Positions 48,878-59,068 of a stretch of DNA of 64,000 bases are shown piece by piece. How positions within the stretch are numbered: position 1 is the first letter of the stretch; every line of letters begins with the position of its first letter. Origin of the DNA: Parafrankia irregularis (lineage in GTDB: Bacteria > Actinomycetota > Actinomycetes > Frankiales > Frankiaceae); assembly GCF_001536285.1 (NCBI RefSeq), contig NZ_FAOZ01000035.1:17145-81144 (forward strand). Direction: 5' to 3'. Under the pieces are notes generated by a model. The model was not told the DNA's origin. It saw only the letters and a program-made list of their open reading frames with translations, and did no database searches. The position numbers and the translations under genes are program-made.

Positions 48878-50671
48878 ATGGCCCAGCTTCGGATCGCCCT
48901 CGCCCAGGTGGACACCACCGTCGGAGATCTGGACGCCAACGCCGACCTGGTGAGCTCCTGGACCAAGCAGGCACTGGCCCAGGGCGCTCATCTGGTCGCC
49001 TTCGGCGAGATGACCCTGACCGGCTACCCGGCCGAGGACCTCGTCCTGCGCCGCTCCTTCGTGGCGGCCTCCGCGGCGACACTGGAGCGGCTCGCGGCCC
49101 GCCTCCACGAGGAGGGAGCGGGCTCCATCGCCGTCGTCGTCGGGTACCTCGACGCCTCCGCCACCCCGGCGCCGGCGGTCGGCCGCCCCGCCGGCGAGCC
49201 GCAGAACTGCGTCGCCGTCCTGTGGCAGGGCCGCGTCGCCGCCCGCTCGGCCAAGCACCACCTGCCCAACTACGGCGTCTTCGACGAGTTCCGCTACTTC
49301 GTGCCCGGCACGACCTTCCCCGTCTTCCGCCTGCACGGCGTGGACGTCGGCCTCACCGTCTGCGAGGACCTCTGGCAGGCCGGCGGCCCCGTCGCCGTGG
49401 CCCGCAAGGTCGGGGTCGGGCTGCTGCTGTGCATCAACGGCTCGCCCTACGAGCAGGGCAAGTCCTTCCACCGGGACGAGCTGTGCGCACGCCGGGCCCG
49501 TGAGGCGGACGCCACCCTCGCCTACATCAACCTGGTCGGCGGCCAGGACGAGCTGGTCTTCGACGGCGACTCGCTCGTCGTCGACCCGGCCGGGGCGGTC
49601 CTCGCCCGGGCACCGGTCTTCGAGGAGACCCTGCTCACCGTCGATCTCGACCTGCCCGCCAGCAACACCCCGGGAACGGCCACCGGGATGACCGGGCAGG
49701 TCGCCGCCGGCGACGGCACCATGATGGAGGTCAGCCACATCGTGCTGGCCGGCGAGCCGCTGCCGGCCTGGGAGCCGCGGCCACACCAGATCGCGCAGCG
49801 CCCCGACCCCGTCGGTGAGCTGTACGCCGCGGTGGTCACGGGCACCCGCGACTACGTCCGCAAGAACGGCTTCCGCTCGGTGGCGCTCGGCCTGTCCGGC
49901 GGCATCGACTCGGCCCTGGTCGCCACGATCGCCGTGGACGCCCTCGGCGGCGAGGCCGTGTACACCGTCGCGATGCCCTCGGCCCACTCGTCCCAGGGGT
50001 CGCTGGACGACGCCGCGGAGCTGGCCCGCCGCCAGGGCACCCGGCACAGCGTCGTCCCGATCGAGCCGACCGTCGCGGCCTTCCACGCGGCCCTGGCCGC
50101 CGCCGGCGGCCTGCACGGCCTGGCCGCGGAGAACCTGCAGGCACGGGTACGCGGAACGCTGCTGATGGCGCTGTCGAACGAGCACGGCCACCTCGTGCTG
50201 ACCACCGGCAACAAGAGCGAGCTGGCCACCGGCTTCTCCACCCTGTACGGCGACAGCGCCGGCGGCTTCGCCCCGATCAAGGACGTCTCGAAGACGATGG
50301 TGTGGGCGCTCTCCCGCTGGCGCAACGCCCAGGCTACGGCCCGCGGGGAGGTCCCGCCGATCCCGGAGGAGATCATCGTCAAGCCGCCGTCGGCCGAGCT
50401 CGCCCCGGGGCAGCTCGACTCCGACCGGCTGCCCGACTACACCGAGCTCGACGCCGTCCTCGACGACTATGTCAGCCACGACCTCGGCCGGGCCGAGCTG
50501 ACCGCCGCCGGCCACGATCCGGCCACGGTCGACCGGGTGATCCGCCTCGTCGACCTCGCCGAGTACAAGCGGCGACAGAACCCGCCCGGGCCGAAGGTGA
50601 CGTCGAAGGCCTTCGGCCGCGACCGCCGCCTGCCCATCACCTCCCGCTGGCGCGAGCGCGAACGGGACTGA
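48878..50671 (+). CDS. nadE: Glutamine-dependent NAD+ synthetase (NadE)
   Basis: Final enzyme of NAD synthesis, which amidates nicotinate adenine dinucleotide. The 597-residue protein fuses an N-terminal glutaminase of the nitrilase type (Glu in FGEMTLTGYP, Lys in AKHHLPNYGVFDE, Cys in LTVCEDLWQ) to a C-terminal synthetase with the ATP motif GLSGGIDSAL and the STLYGDSAGGFAPIKDV region. It is divergent from glnA2 and alone in its unit. NadA is at 15 kb. Confidence 0.97.
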   Translation: MAQLRIALAQVDTTVGDLDANADLVSSWTKQALAQGAHLVAFGEMTLTGYPAEDLVLRRSFVAASAATLERLAARLHEEGAGSIAVVVGYLDASATPAPAVGRPAGEPQNCVAVLWQGRVAARSAKHHLPNYGVFDEFRYFVPGTTFPVFRLHGVDVGLTVCEDLWQAGGPVAVARKVGVGLLLCINGSPYEQGKSFHRDELCARRAREADATLAYINLVGGQDELVFDGDSLVVDPAGAVLARAPVFEETLLTVDLDLPASNTPGTATGMTGQVAAGDGTMMEVSHIVLAGEPLPAWEPRPHQIAQRPDPVGELYAAVVTGTRDYVRKNGFRSVALGLSGGIDSALVATIAVDALGGEAVYTVAMPSAHSSQGSLDDAAELARRQGTRHSVVPIEPTVAAFHAALAAAGGLHGLAAENLQARVRGTLLMALSNEHGHLVLTTGNKSELATGFSTLYGDSAGGFAPIKDVSKTMVWALSRWRNAQATARGEVPPIPEEIIVKPPSAELAPGQLDSDRLPDYTELDAVLDDYVSHDLGRAELTAAGHDPATVDRVIRLVDLAEYKRRQNPPGPKVTSKAFGRDRRLPITSRWRERERD

Positions 50672-50782
50672 GCCCTTCCCCGCTCGGTCTGGCCGCCTGC
50701 CTGGTGGGTCTGGCCGCCTGCCTGGTCAGCCGCGACGGCCTTCCCTGACCGGACGGTCGGCCACGAGGGTGGTCGCTGTTCC

Positions 50783-50812
50783 GTGGACCCGGTGTGCAGT
50801 CGCCGGGTCCAC
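50783..50812. terminator. Bidirectional terminator between nadE and thrS
   Basis: GTGGACCCGG pairs with CCGGGTCCAC (10 bp) across a 10-nt loop between the convergent genes. Two direct CTGGCCGCCTGCCTGGT copies lie just before it. Confidence 0.75.
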
Positions 50813-50827
50813 GTTCGCCTTCGCGGC

Positions 50828-52804
50828 TCAGACCTGGATGCGGCGGTCCACGGCGTCGAGGATCTCGGCGATGGCCTCGTCGACCGGCACGCCGTTGCGC
50901 TGCGTGCCGTCACGGAACCGGAAGGACACCGCGCCCTTCGAGACGTCCTCGTCGCCAGCGAGCAGCATGAAGGGCACCTTCTGCTTCTGCGCGGTGCGGA
51001 TCTTCTTCTGCATCCGGTCGTCGGAGGAGTCGACCTCGACCCGGATGCCGCGCTCCCGCAGCTTCGCCGCGACGTCGTCGAGGTAGGGCACGTGCTCGTC
51101 GGTGATCGGGATGCCGACGACCTGCACCGGGGCCAGCCAGGGCGGCAGCGCGCCGGCGTAGTGCTCCAGCAGGATCGCGAAGAAGCGCTCGATCGTGCCG
51201 AACAGCGCCCGGTGGATCATGAAGGGGCGCTGGCGGGTGCCGTCGGCGGCCTGGTAGGTCATGTCGAACCGCTGCGGGAGCTGGAAGTCCACCTGGATGG
51301 TGGACAGCTGCCAGGTCCGCCCGATCGCGTCCTTGGCCTGCACCGAGATCTTCGGCCCGTAGAAGGCGCCGCCGCCCTCGTCCATCACCAGTTCGAGGTC
51401 CTGCTTGGAGGCGGCCTCGCGCAGCAGCTCGGTGGCCTCCGCCCACTCCTCGTCCGAGCCGATCGCCTTGCCCTCGGGACGGGTCGACAGCTCCAGGTAG
51501 AAGTCCTCCAGGCCGTAGTCGCGCAGCAGCCCGAGGACGAACTTCAGGACGGAGTCGAGCTCCTCCGGGAGCTGCTCACGGGCGCAGAAGAGGTGCGCGT
51601 CGTCCTGGGTGAGCCCGCGCACCCGGGTCAGGCCGTGCACCACGCCGGACTTCTCGTACCGGTAGACGGTGCCGAACTCGAACAGCCGCAGCGGCAGCTC
51701 CCGGTACGACCGGCCGCGTGACCGGAAGATCAGGATGTGCATCGGGCAGTTCATCGGCTTGAGGTAGTAGTCCGCCCCGCCGTCGAGCTGCATGGGCGGG
51801 TACATGCCGTCGGCGAACCAGTCCAGGTGCCCGGAGATCTCGTACAGGTCGGACTTGGTGATGTGCGGGGTGTTCACGAACTCGTACCCGGCCTCGATGT
51901 GCCGGCGGCGCGAGTAGTCCTCCATGACGGTGCGGATCGCGCCGCCCTTGGGGTGGAACACGGCCAGCCCCGGGCCGATCTCGGTCGGGAACGAGAACAG
52001 GTCCAGCTCGGCGCCGAGGCGCCGGTGGTCGCGCTTCTCCGCCTCGGCGAGGCGGTGCTGGTACTCCTTCAGCGCCTCGCGCGACTCCCAGGCGGTGCCG
52101 TAGATGCGCTGCAGCTGCGGGTTGCGCTCGCTGCCCCGCCAGTAGGCCGCCGCGGAGCGCTGCACCGCGAACGCGGGGATGTGCCGGGTGGTGGGCACGT
52201 GCGGCCCGCGGCACAGGTCCTTCCAGCATAGCTCGCCCGACTTCGGGTCGAGGTTGTCGTAGATGGTGAGCTCGCCAGCGCCCACCTCGACCGAGGCCTC
52301 GGCGTCGTCACCCGCGCTCGACTTCAGCCCGATCAGCTCGATCTTGTACGGCTCGTCGGCGAGCTCGGCGCGGGCCTCGTCGTCGGTGACGACCCGGCGG
52401 GAGAACCGCTGGCCCGCCTTGATGATCTCCTGGGCGCGCTTCTCGACGGCCTTGAGGTCCTCCGGGGTGAAGGGGCGCTCGACGTCGAAGTCGTAGTAGA
52501 AGCCGTCCTGGATCGGCGGGCCGATCCCGAGCTTCGCCTTGGGGAACAGGTCCTGCACGGCCTGGGCGACCACGTGCGCGCACGAGTGGCGCACGATCGC
52601 CCGCCCGTCCGGCGAGTCGACGGTGATCGGCTCGACGACGTCCCCTTCAGCCAGTGGATGGGCCAGGTCACGCTGGCGGCCACCGACCCGGGCGGCGATC
52701 ACCGACCGCTCGCCGTCGAAGAGCTCGGCGGCCGTCGTACCCGCCCGCACCACCCGCTCCTCGGCCTGCTGACCTCGCTGAACGGTAACGCGGACGTCGG
52801 ACAC
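50828..52804 (-). CDS. thrS: Threonyl-tRNA synthetase (ThrS)
   Basis: Class II synthetase of 658 residues charging tRNA-Thr. Domains in order: TGS domain (first 65 residues), editing domain with [11 protein letters not shown], catalytic core with [19 protein letters not shown], the zinc ligand segment [11 protein letters not shown] and motif 3 [16 protein letters not shown], and the anticodon-binding domain ([15 protein letters not shown]). GTG 52804 has CAGGAGAA at good spacing and was preferred to ATG 52843. No T-box core (TGGNACCGCG) was found upstream. Confidence 0.96.
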   Translation of the reverse strand: MSDVRVTVQRGQQAEERVVRAGTTAAELFDGERSVIAARVGGRQRDLAHPLAEGDVVEPITVDSPDGRAIVRHSCAHVVAQAVQDLFPKAKLGIGPPIQDGFYYDFDVERPFTPEDLKAVEKRAQEIIKAGQRFSRRVVTDDEARAELADEPYKIELIGLKSSAGDDAEASVEVGAGELTIYDNLDPKSGELCWKDLCRGPHVPTTRHIPAFAVQRSAAAYWRGSERNPQLQRIYGTAWESREALKEYQHRLAEAEKRDHRRLGAELDLFSFPTEIGPGLAVFHPKGGAIRTVMEDYSRRRHIEAGYEFVNTPHITKSDLYEISGHLDWFADGMYPPMQLDGGADYYLKPMNCPMHILIFRSRGRSYRELPLRLFEFGTVYRYEKSGVVHGLTRVRGLTQDDAHLFCAREQLPEELDSVLKFVLGLLRDYGLEDFYLELSTRPEGKAIGSDEEWAEATELLREAASKQDLELVMDEGGGAFYGPKISVQAKDAIGRTWQLSTIQVDFQLPQRFDMTYQAADGTRQRPFMIHRALFGTIERFFAILLEHYAGALPPWLAPVQVVGIPITDEHVPYLDDVAAKLRERGIRVEVDSSDDRMQKKIRTAQKQKVPFMLLAGDEDVSKGAVSFRFRDGTQRNGVPVDEAIAEILDAVDRRIQV

Positions 52805-53067
52805 CGGATTCTCCTGCGGCAGTAAACGGATGGCCGGGCGCACCCACGCACGCCCTGACCATGGCTGGTGATGAACTCTGGAGGCTGTTCATTTGTCGGG
52901 ACGACAGCCCACGCCGGCACCTGATGCCCGGCACCCGACGCCGGCCGGAGCCGGGCGGGGCCACGCACGCGCGGCGGGGTGCCTCCCCGATCGCGATGCT
53001 ACTCGTGCGCACAGAGCGTCCCCAGGCGATTTTCCGGCGGCGTCGGCCAGCCCGATCGCGGAGCGCG

Positions 53068-53712
53068 TCAGTCGGCGCGGATGCCGCCCAGAACGGTGTC
53101 GACGATCTGACTGATCCGCGTCCCGCTCACCTCGTTGCTGCCGGCGGTGTACTGCCGGTACGAGACCGGGCCGACCAGCATGTCCGTCGCCAGGTCGATG
53201 TCGAGGTCCGCCTTGAGCTCACCGCTGGCAACCCCGCGGCGCAGCACGTTCGCGACCTGTTCCCGGGCCGGGACGATCACCTGCTGGCGGTAGGTGTCGA
53301 ACAGGTCGGGGTGGGACTCCTTCTCCGCCAGCACCCGGGGCATGATCCGCCCCGACAGCGTCTGGATGCCGTGCCGGCGCACCGCGTTCACCGCCGCGAC
53401 CAGGTCGTCGCGCAGGGATCCGGTGTCATGCGGCTCGTGCGAGGTGGCCAGGGTCGCGAGCGCCTCGGCGACCAGGGCGCCCTTCGTCGGCCACCGCCGG
53501 TAGACGGTGGCCTTGCCCACGCCCGCCGCGGCCGCGACCGCCTCCATGGACAGGCCCCCGAAGCCGTTGGCCGCGAGCTCCGTCAGGGTGGCCTCGATGA
53601 TCAGCGGGTCGCGCCGGGTGTCACGGGGCCGCCCCGGTGGGCGGGCCACACCTGACGGTGGCCGGGACGAGTGTTCACGCGGGTCCGTCCCGTTGGCATG
53701 TGCCACCGACAT
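53068..53712 (-). CDS. TetR-family regulator
   Basis: A 214-residue repressor. An N-terminal polar tail (GRPRDTRRDP) precedes the HTH region (IIEATLTELAANGFGGLSM, then AAAAGVGKATVYRRWPTKG). The C-terminal domain resembles TetR_C with a TYRQQVIVPAREQV helix. ATG 53712 fits the family. Neighbours thrS and panB give no clue to its target, and no palindromic operator was seen upstream. Confidence 0.9.
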   Translation of the reverse strand: MSVAHANGTDPREHSSRPPSGVARPPGRPRDTRRDPLIIEATLTELAANGFGGLSMEAVAAAAGVGKATVYRRWPTKGALVAEALATLATSHEPHDTGSLRDDLVAAVNAVRRHGIQTLSGRIMPRVLAEKESHPDLFDTYRQQVIVPAREQVANVLRRGVASGELKADLDIDLATDMLVGPVSYRQYTAGSNEVSGTRISQIVDTVLGGIRAD

Positions 53713-54205
53713 CAGACCGCCTTGCCGGGTCGCCCGTGGAAGGCGTCGCGCCTGCGCCGGTCGCCCGGCCGATCCGTCCACATGCCCGCCGCCACCCGCG
53801 CCTTCTTCGCACCATTCACGATTCACGCGGCCGTGGAGCACGGCCGCGAATGCCTGGCCCGGTCGACACCGGGCCCATCGTGCCGGTGTTTCCCGGCCCC
53901 GAGGATTTGTCAAGATCGGAGAGTACGTGCGTTCGACGCCACATGCATCTGATTGCGCGAACAACACGCCTGGGTAACGTCCCTGCGACGGCCGGCCACA
54001 CCACACCCGGCCGATTCCGCCGGGACGTGCATCCGCCAGAACACCGCCCGCAGCCGTTCCGGCGCAGCTGGCGACATCACCGGCACGAATGATGGCCCGG
54101 TACGGGCAGGCCCGCGCCAGACCTGTCAGCGACAGCCCTCTCGGTGGCAGCATGGAGACACGCCGGGACGCGATCCCGCGCCCGGACGGCTTACCGGGAG
54201 TTTGC
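53713..54205. other. Noncoding region between tetR and panB
   Basis: 493 bp between divergent genes. Frames across it have no domain similarity. It should hold promoters for both genes; no clear riboswitch, hairpin or operator was seen. Confidence 0.55.
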
Positions 54206-55258
54206 ATGAACTCGTCGATCGGCAATCCCACCTCCTCCGCCGCGGGCGGCCCCAGCTCCACCCCAGCCAGCCCCACCTCAGCCAGCGCCGCCGACGGCAG
54301 CGACGAGGCGGCGACGCTCTACGGCGCGCCGACCACCGCCGCGGCCGCCACCGCACCCGCCGCGACCGATGCATCCGGCACCACCGGCGCCACTGGCACC
54401 ACCACCGCCGCGACCGGCGCCCGGAGCACGACCCGCTCGACCCGTTCGATCCGCCTGGGCCGCAGCGGCCGGACGACGGTGCGCGACATCCGCGCCGCCA
54501 AGGAGCGGGGCGAGAAGTGGGCCATGCTCACCTCCTACGACGTTCTCTCGGCCGGAATCTTCGACGAGGTCGGCATCCCGGTCCTGCTCGTCGGTGACTC
54601 CGCCGCGAACACGGTCTACGGCTACGAGACCACCGTTCCGATCACGGTCGACGAGATGATCCCGCTGGTGCAGGCGGTGGTGCGCGGCGCGTCGAACGCG
54701 ATGGTCGTCGCCGACCTGCCCTTCGGCTCCTACCAGTCGAGCCCGCAGCAGGCGCTGGAGACGGCCGCCAGGTTCCTCAAGGAGGGCGGCGCCCAGGCGG
54801 TCAAGCTCGAGGGCGGCGCGCGGGTGCTGCCACAGGTCGAGGCGCTCGTCGCCGCCGGCGTCCCGGTGGTCGGCCACCTGGGCCTCACCCCGCAGAGTGT
54901 CCACACGCTGGGCGGCTACCGCGTCCAGGGGCGTGACCGCGCCGGTGACGTGCTGCTCGCCGACGCGCTGGGCCTGCAGGAGGCCGGCGCGTTCGCGGTC
55001 GTGCTGGAGGTCGTACCCGCCGATCTGGCCGCCCGGGTGACCAAGGAACTGACGATCTCCACCGTGGGCATCGGCGCGGGCGCGGACTGCGACGCGCAGG
55101 TGCTCGTCTGGCAGGACATGGCCGGGCTCAGCGGCGGCCAGGCACCTCGCTTCGTCAAGCGCTTCGCCGAGCTGCGGACGGCGCTGGCCGACGCGGCCGC
55201 GGCGTACAGCGACGAGGTCTCCCGCGGGGTGTACCCGACGGTGGAGCACAGCTACTGA
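54206..55258 (+). CDS. panB: 3-Methyl-2-oxobutanoate hydroxymethyltransferase (PanB)
   Basis: Ketopantoate hydroxymethyltransferase of coenzyme A synthesis. The 350-residue protein has the metal-site segments [17 protein letters not shown] and [18 protein letters not shown], then [15 protein letters not shown] and [20 protein letters not shown]. Typical enzymes have about 265-285 residues; here an Ala/Ser/Thr-rich extension of about 80 residues precedes the core ([19 protein letters not shown]). ATG 54206 follows GGGAG, but translation could also begin later. Confidence 0.93.
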   Translation: MNSSIGNPTSSAAGGPSSTPASPTSASAADGSDEAATLYGAPTTAAAATAPAATDASGTTGATGTTTAATGARSTTRSTRSIRLGRSGRTTVRDIRAAKERGEKWAMLTSYDVLSAGIFDEVGIPVLLVGDSAANTVYGYETTVPITVDEMIPLVQAVVRGASNAMVVADLPFGSYQSSPQQALETAARFLKEGGAQAVKLEGGARVLPQVEALVAAGVPVVGHLGLTPQSVHTLGGYRVQGRDRAGDVLLADALGLQEAGAFAVVLEVVPADLAARVTKELTISTVGIGAGADCDAQVLVWQDMAGLSGGQAPRFVKRFAELRTALADAAAAYSDEVSRGVYPTVEHSY

Positions 55259-55330
55259 CCGCCGGCCATTACTGACCGCCGGCCATGAGCCGCCGGCGGT
55301 CGAGCCGTTGACCGGCGGCCTTACCAGCGA

Positions 55331-56161
55331 CTACTGAGACGCCAGCGCGTTCGCGAGGTCGGCCCGTGCCTGCACCAGGGACGGGCCGTACCACGTCAGC
55401 AGCCGGCCGGACACGCAGACCGCCCGGGCCTCGAACGACTCCGGGCCGTCGGACAGGCTGAACGCGTACGGCTCATCCGGCAGCACCACCAGGTCGTGCG
55501 GTGGCAGCGCGGCGATGTCCACCCGCGGGTAGCGCTGCTCGGATCCGGCCAGCGCGTTGTCCACTCCGAGCCGGGCCAGCACGTCGCCGGTGAAGGTGTC
55601 CCGCCCGACCGCCATCCACGGCCGCCGCCAGATCGGGATGATCGCGCGGCGGCGCCGGCCGCGGAACGGTTCCGCCCACACCTGCTCCGCGACGTCCAGC
55701 CAGTCCGGGCGCGCCAGGCCGCAGCCCAGCCGCAGCAGCCGGTCGAGGCTGCGCAGCGCCGCGGGGACGGTGGTCGGCGCGGTGACCCAGACCGCGAGAC
55801 CCGCCGCGCGCAACGCGGCCAGATCCTCCGCGCGGTTCTCCTCCGCGTTGGCGCAGACCAGGTCGGGCGCCAGCGCCTCGATGGCGGCCAGATCCGGGTT
55901 CTTCGTCCCACGCACCCGACGCACCGCGAGGCCCGGTGGGTGGGAGCACCAGTCGGTGGCACCCACCAGCAGCTCCGGTGCGCTCGCCGCGACGGACTCC
56001 GTCAGGCTCGGCACCAGGGAGACCACCCGCCGGACCACCGCCGGCACGGGCACCAGATCACCCAGGTCGTCACGGGCGCCCGAGTCATTACGGGCACCCA
56101 GGTCGTCACGGGCGGGCCCGCGGGACGAGCCCGGGAACGGTGCCGCCGGCGGGGACGTCAT
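55331..56161 (-). CDS. BtuF-like helical-backbone metal receptor protein without signal peptide
   Basis: A 276-residue protein of the periplasmic-binding (cobalamin/Fe-siderophore) fold: RRVVSLVPSLTESVAA, VRGTKNPDLAAIEALAPDLV, and the C-terminal DLVVLPDEPYAFS and LLTWYGPSLVQARADL. No signal peptide or lipobox is seen; the N-terminal 40 residues hold a GARDDLG/GARNDSG repeat. It may act in the cytoplasm or be anchored otherwise. No transporter genes are adjacent. Cobalamin or another metal-organic ligand is only a family-based guess. Confidence 0.82.
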   Translation of the reverse strand: MTSPPAAPFPGSSRGPARDDLGARNDSGARDDLGDLVPVPAVVRRVVSLVPSLTESVAASAPELLVGATDWCSHPPGLAVRRVRGTKNPDLAAIEALAPDLVCANAEENRAEDLAALRAAGLAVWVTAPTTVPAALRSLDRLLRLGCGLARPDWLDVAEQVWAEPFRGRRRRAIIPIWRRPWMAVGRDTFTGDVLARLGVDNALAGSEQRYPRVDIAALPPHDLVVLPDEPYAFSLSDGPESFEARAVCVSGRLLTWYGPSLVQARADLANALASQ

Positions 56162-56238
56162 ACCGCCAGTCTCACCCGAGCCCGTGCCGGGAGGCGCTTC
56201 GGACGTCTCCGCGGTCGTCCCGGACGTCCCCAGACGCC

Positions 56239-56922
56239 TCAGACGTCGGTGACCCGCAGGCCGGCGTGCGCCTTGTAGCGGCGGTTGACGGAGATGAGGT
56301 TCGCGGTGAGCGCCTCGACCTGACCGGCGTTGCGCAGCTTGCCGGCGTAGATGCCGCGCATCCCGGGGATCCGGTTCGCGAGCGCGATCACCGTGTCGGT
56401 CGCCGGGCGGTCGTCGCCGACGACCAGGATGTCGGTGTCGATGGACGCGACCGACTCGTCCATGAGCAGGACCGCGGAGACGTGGTGGAAGGCGCCGACG
56501 ACGGTGCTGTCCGGCAGCACGGCCGCGGCCTGCTGCGCGGCACTGCCCTCCTCGACCGGCAGCGCGAAGGCGCCGCCCTTGTCGAAGCCCATCGGGTTGA
56601 CACAGTCGATGACGATCTTGCCCGCCAGCTGCTTGCGCAGGTCGGCGAGCAGTTCGCCGTGGCCCTCCCAGGGCACCGCGACGATGACCACGTCCGCCTG
56701 CTCGGCGACGTCGGCGTTGTCCCCACCCTCGACGAGCCGCCCGGCCCCGGAGAGCTTGGCTGCGGCGTCCCGACCGCGTTCCGCCGAGCGCGAGCCGACG
56801 AGCACCCGGTGCCCGGCCAGCGCGAAACGGACCGCGAGCCCGCCACCCTGGGGCCCGGAACCGCCCAGGATGCCGATCGCGAGGGAGGACACGTCAGGAA
56901 GGGAGGGCGCGGCTGAGGTCAC
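56239..56922 (-). CDS. npdG: F420:NADPH oxidoreductase (NpdG/Fno-like)
   Basis: NADPH-dependent F420 reductase of 227 residues (from GTG 56922; ATG 56931 would give 230). The Rossmann start is SLAIGILGGSGPQGGGLAVRFA, followed by the NADP phosphate-binding region (VLVGSRSAERG). VAVPWEGHGELLADL and VVGAFHHVSAVLL are further family blocks. It supplies reduced F420 to enzymes such as the Ddn-like protein at 19 kb. The GTG was chosen because an AGGATGGG sequence precedes it. Confidence 0.92.
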   Translation of the reverse strand: MTSAAPSLPDVSSLAIGILGGSGPQGGGLAVRFALAGHRVLVGSRSAERGRDAAAKLSGAGRLVEGGDNADVAEQADVVIVAVPWEGHGELLADLRKQLAGKIVIDCVNPMGFDKGGAFALPVEEGSAAQQAAAVLPDSTVVGAFHHVSAVLLMDESVASIDTDILVVGDDRPATDTVIALANRIPGMRGIYAGKLRNAGQVEALTANLISVNRRYKAHAGLRVTDV

Positions 56923-57487
56923 GAAACCCATCCTGCCCGAATCGGCCCGCAGGTGCTGGTGTGCGTCACAGCCTGTGCTGGCTGTGACGCCTGTGACTCC
57001 GCTCCCAGTTGCCCGGGTCGTCCGGCGGGCCCCGGGGCGCTCACGTGGACTGGGCGTCAGATCCGACGAGGGCCCACGGCCAGCACAGATGCCACAACGG
57101 GAGACGACAGGACATTTTTCCCCACCCCGCCGACGCGGACACTCACCCGATAGTGGACTATGAGGGAACAACGGGGCAGCTACGATCGCGACCGCGAATC
57201 CCGGGCCGGCCTGCACCCCAGGCCCGACGAACAGCAGCGCGGACCTCAGGAAAAGCGTCGCGACCGGCGAAGGAGCAGGACCAGTGGCGGATCCGCACAG
57301 AACTCTGACCGCGACATGGAGCGCCAACGATCTGACACACCGTGAGGGGCGGCCCGCTTCAGGGAACCCCGAGCGTGCGTTCGTCCAAGATGGGCCGTAC
57401 CGTTCCCAGTCACACGTACCCCAGTCATACGCACCAGACAGATCTTCGGTAGGTAGACCTTCCGAGTCAGGCGAGAGAGGTCGAGCA
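56923..57487. other. Noncoding region upstream of a small hypothetical gene
   Basis: About 560 bp between npdG and the small gene at 57488. An in-frame extension of the small gene (from about 57284) has no recognisable content. Promoters for both directions are expected. Nothing else was recognised. Confidence 0.5.
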
Positions 57488-57706
57488 ATGGCGGACGTAT
57501 CGGTTCGCTTCGCGATGACGAACGACAGCGAAGTGGTGCTGAACCTGTCGCTGCCGCAGGCACTGCGCCTGATGGAAGCGATCGCGCGCAAGGTGGGCGA
57601 AACCCTCGCCGAGCGCAGCAACCAGTCGGTTGGCGGTGTCGGCGGGGTCCCCTCGCCCGCGCCCTCCAACGGCATGCCGAGCCTCGGGCCGTACACCCCG
57701 TCCTGA
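57488..57706 (+). CDS. Small conserved hypothetical protein
   Basis: A 72-residue protein: MADVSVRFAMTNDSEVVLNL is a beta-rich start, then an amphipathic helix (ALRLMEAIARKVGETLAERS) and a Gly/Pro/Ser tail. GAGAGG lies 7 bp before ATG 57488. The longer frame is possible but unsupported. No function can be assigned. Confidence 0.6.
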   Translation: MADVSVRFAMTNDSEVVLNLSLPQALRLMEAIARKVGETLAERSNQSVGGVGGVPSPAPSNGMPSLGPYTPS

Positions 57707-57741
57707 GCCGGCCTCCCGGTCATCCGTCCTGAGGCGGGCGG

Positions 57742-58986
57742 CTACGCTCCCGCCTCGGGCGACCGGGCACCATCACGATCACCTGCGCCGATCGGATCAC
57801 CATCACCGATCGGCCGCTCTCCGACCGGCGCCGGCACGGGCAGTCTCGTCACCGCCGGCGCTGTCACTGTTGCGGTCGTGCCCGGGCATGGGCATGGCAC
57901 CGCCCGCGGATGCGACGACGTGTACACCTCGCGAAGATGGTCCATGGTCGTCAGGTCCGTGTTCGTCAGGGTGTAGATCTGGGTCGTGCTGACCGACGCG
58001 TGACCCAGCAACTCCTGGACGACCCGTACGTCCGCGCCGCGATCGAGCAGGTGTGCCGCGAACGAGTGCCGCAGCACATGCGGTGACGCCCCGGTCACAC
58101 CGGCCGCGTCCGCCGCCGCCCGCAACGCCGACCAGGCGCTCTGGCGGGACAGCCGGGTACCCCGCCGCGAGACGAACACCGCCGGGCCAGCATCTCCGAC
58201 GCCGGCCACCAGCAGCGGTCGGCCGCCCCGCAGATACCGTTCCAGCGCGATCACCGCATAGCGCCCCAGCGGCACCACCCGGCCCCGCCCGCCCTTGCCG
58301 CGCAGCCGGACCACGGATTCGTCCAGGTCGAGATCGTCGAGGTCGAGCCCGACCGCCTCCGAGATCCGAGCACCGGTCCCGTACAGCAGCTCGAGCAGGG
58401 CCGCGGAGCGCAGCCGGCGGGCCAGGCCGGTCTGATCCTCCCCCGTGGCCGCCCCGGCCTGCAGGATGAGCGCCGTCACCTGGTCGACTGTCAGCGCCCG
58501 GGGTGGACGCCGCGGCGGAGCCGCCGGCCGGACCAGCCCGGCCACGTCCGCGCTCACATCCCCCTCGCGGGCCGCGTAGCGATGCAGCGACCGCACCGCG
58601 ACCAGCATCCGGGCGACCGACGCCGCCGCGAGCGGCGGATGCGACTCGTCGCCGGTACGCAACGTGATGGCGAACTGCGCGATCTGCGCCTCGCCGACCG
58701 CGCCGAGCGACCGGATTCCCCGCCCCGACAGGTGCTCCTGGTAGCGGCGCAGATCCCGGCGGTAGGCGAGCACCGAGTTACGCGCCAGCCCGCGCTCACC
58801 GTCCACATGATCGAGGTACCGGGCGATGACCTGGCCCGCGTCGGCCCCCTCACCTGCCCCATCGCCCACCGGGCCACCGCTGGCGACATCGGTCGACTCA
58901 TCAGCCGGATCTCCGGCCGCGGTCCGGGCGTGGTCGTACGTGGGCCCACCGCGGCGGGCGTCGCCGCCTTCCGCCGTGGTCATCAT
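57742..58986 (-). CDS. Tyrosine recombinase, XerD-like
   Basis: Site-specific recombinase of 414 residues. After about 50 polar residues comes the SAM-like core-binding domain (ARYLDHVDGERGLARNSVLA) and then the catalytic domain with Arg in LLYGTGARISEAVGLDLDD, HVLRHSF, LLGHASVSTTQIY and the nucleophile Tyr. It has a C-terminal Pro-rich extension of about 60 residues not usual for XerD (about 300 residues). It resembles chromosomal XerD more than phage integrases, though the extensions are odd. Confidence 0.85.
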   Translation of the reverse strand: MMTTAEGGDARRGGPTYDHARTAAGDPADESTDVASGGPVGDGAGEGADAGQVIARYLDHVDGERGLARNSVLAYRRDLRRYQEHLSGRGIRSLGAVGEAQIAQFAITLRTGDESHPPLAAASVARMLVAVRSLHRYAAREGDVSADVAGLVRPAAPPRRPPRALTVDQVTALILQAGAATGEDQTGLARRLRSAALLELLYGTGARISEAVGLDLDDLDLDESVVRLRGKGGRGRVVPLGRYAVIALERYLRGGRPLLVAGVGDAGPAVFVSRRGTRLSRQSAWSALRAAADAAGVTGASPHVLRHSFAAHLLDRGADVRVVQELLGHASVSTTQIYTLTNTDLTTMDHLREVYTSSHPRAVPCPCPGTTATVTAPAVTRLPVPAPVGERPIGDGDPIGAGDRDGARSPEAGA

Positions 58987-59068
58987 CGAACTGATATTAG
59001 GGCGCGACGACGCCGGTTCGTTGATGCCCGTTCCCGACGGCGCCAGCGAACGTCTATCGTGACACCCT

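Noticed and set aside
52805..53067. T-box leader upstream of thrS
   Set aside because: The TGGNACCGCG antiterminator core is absent on the minus strand.
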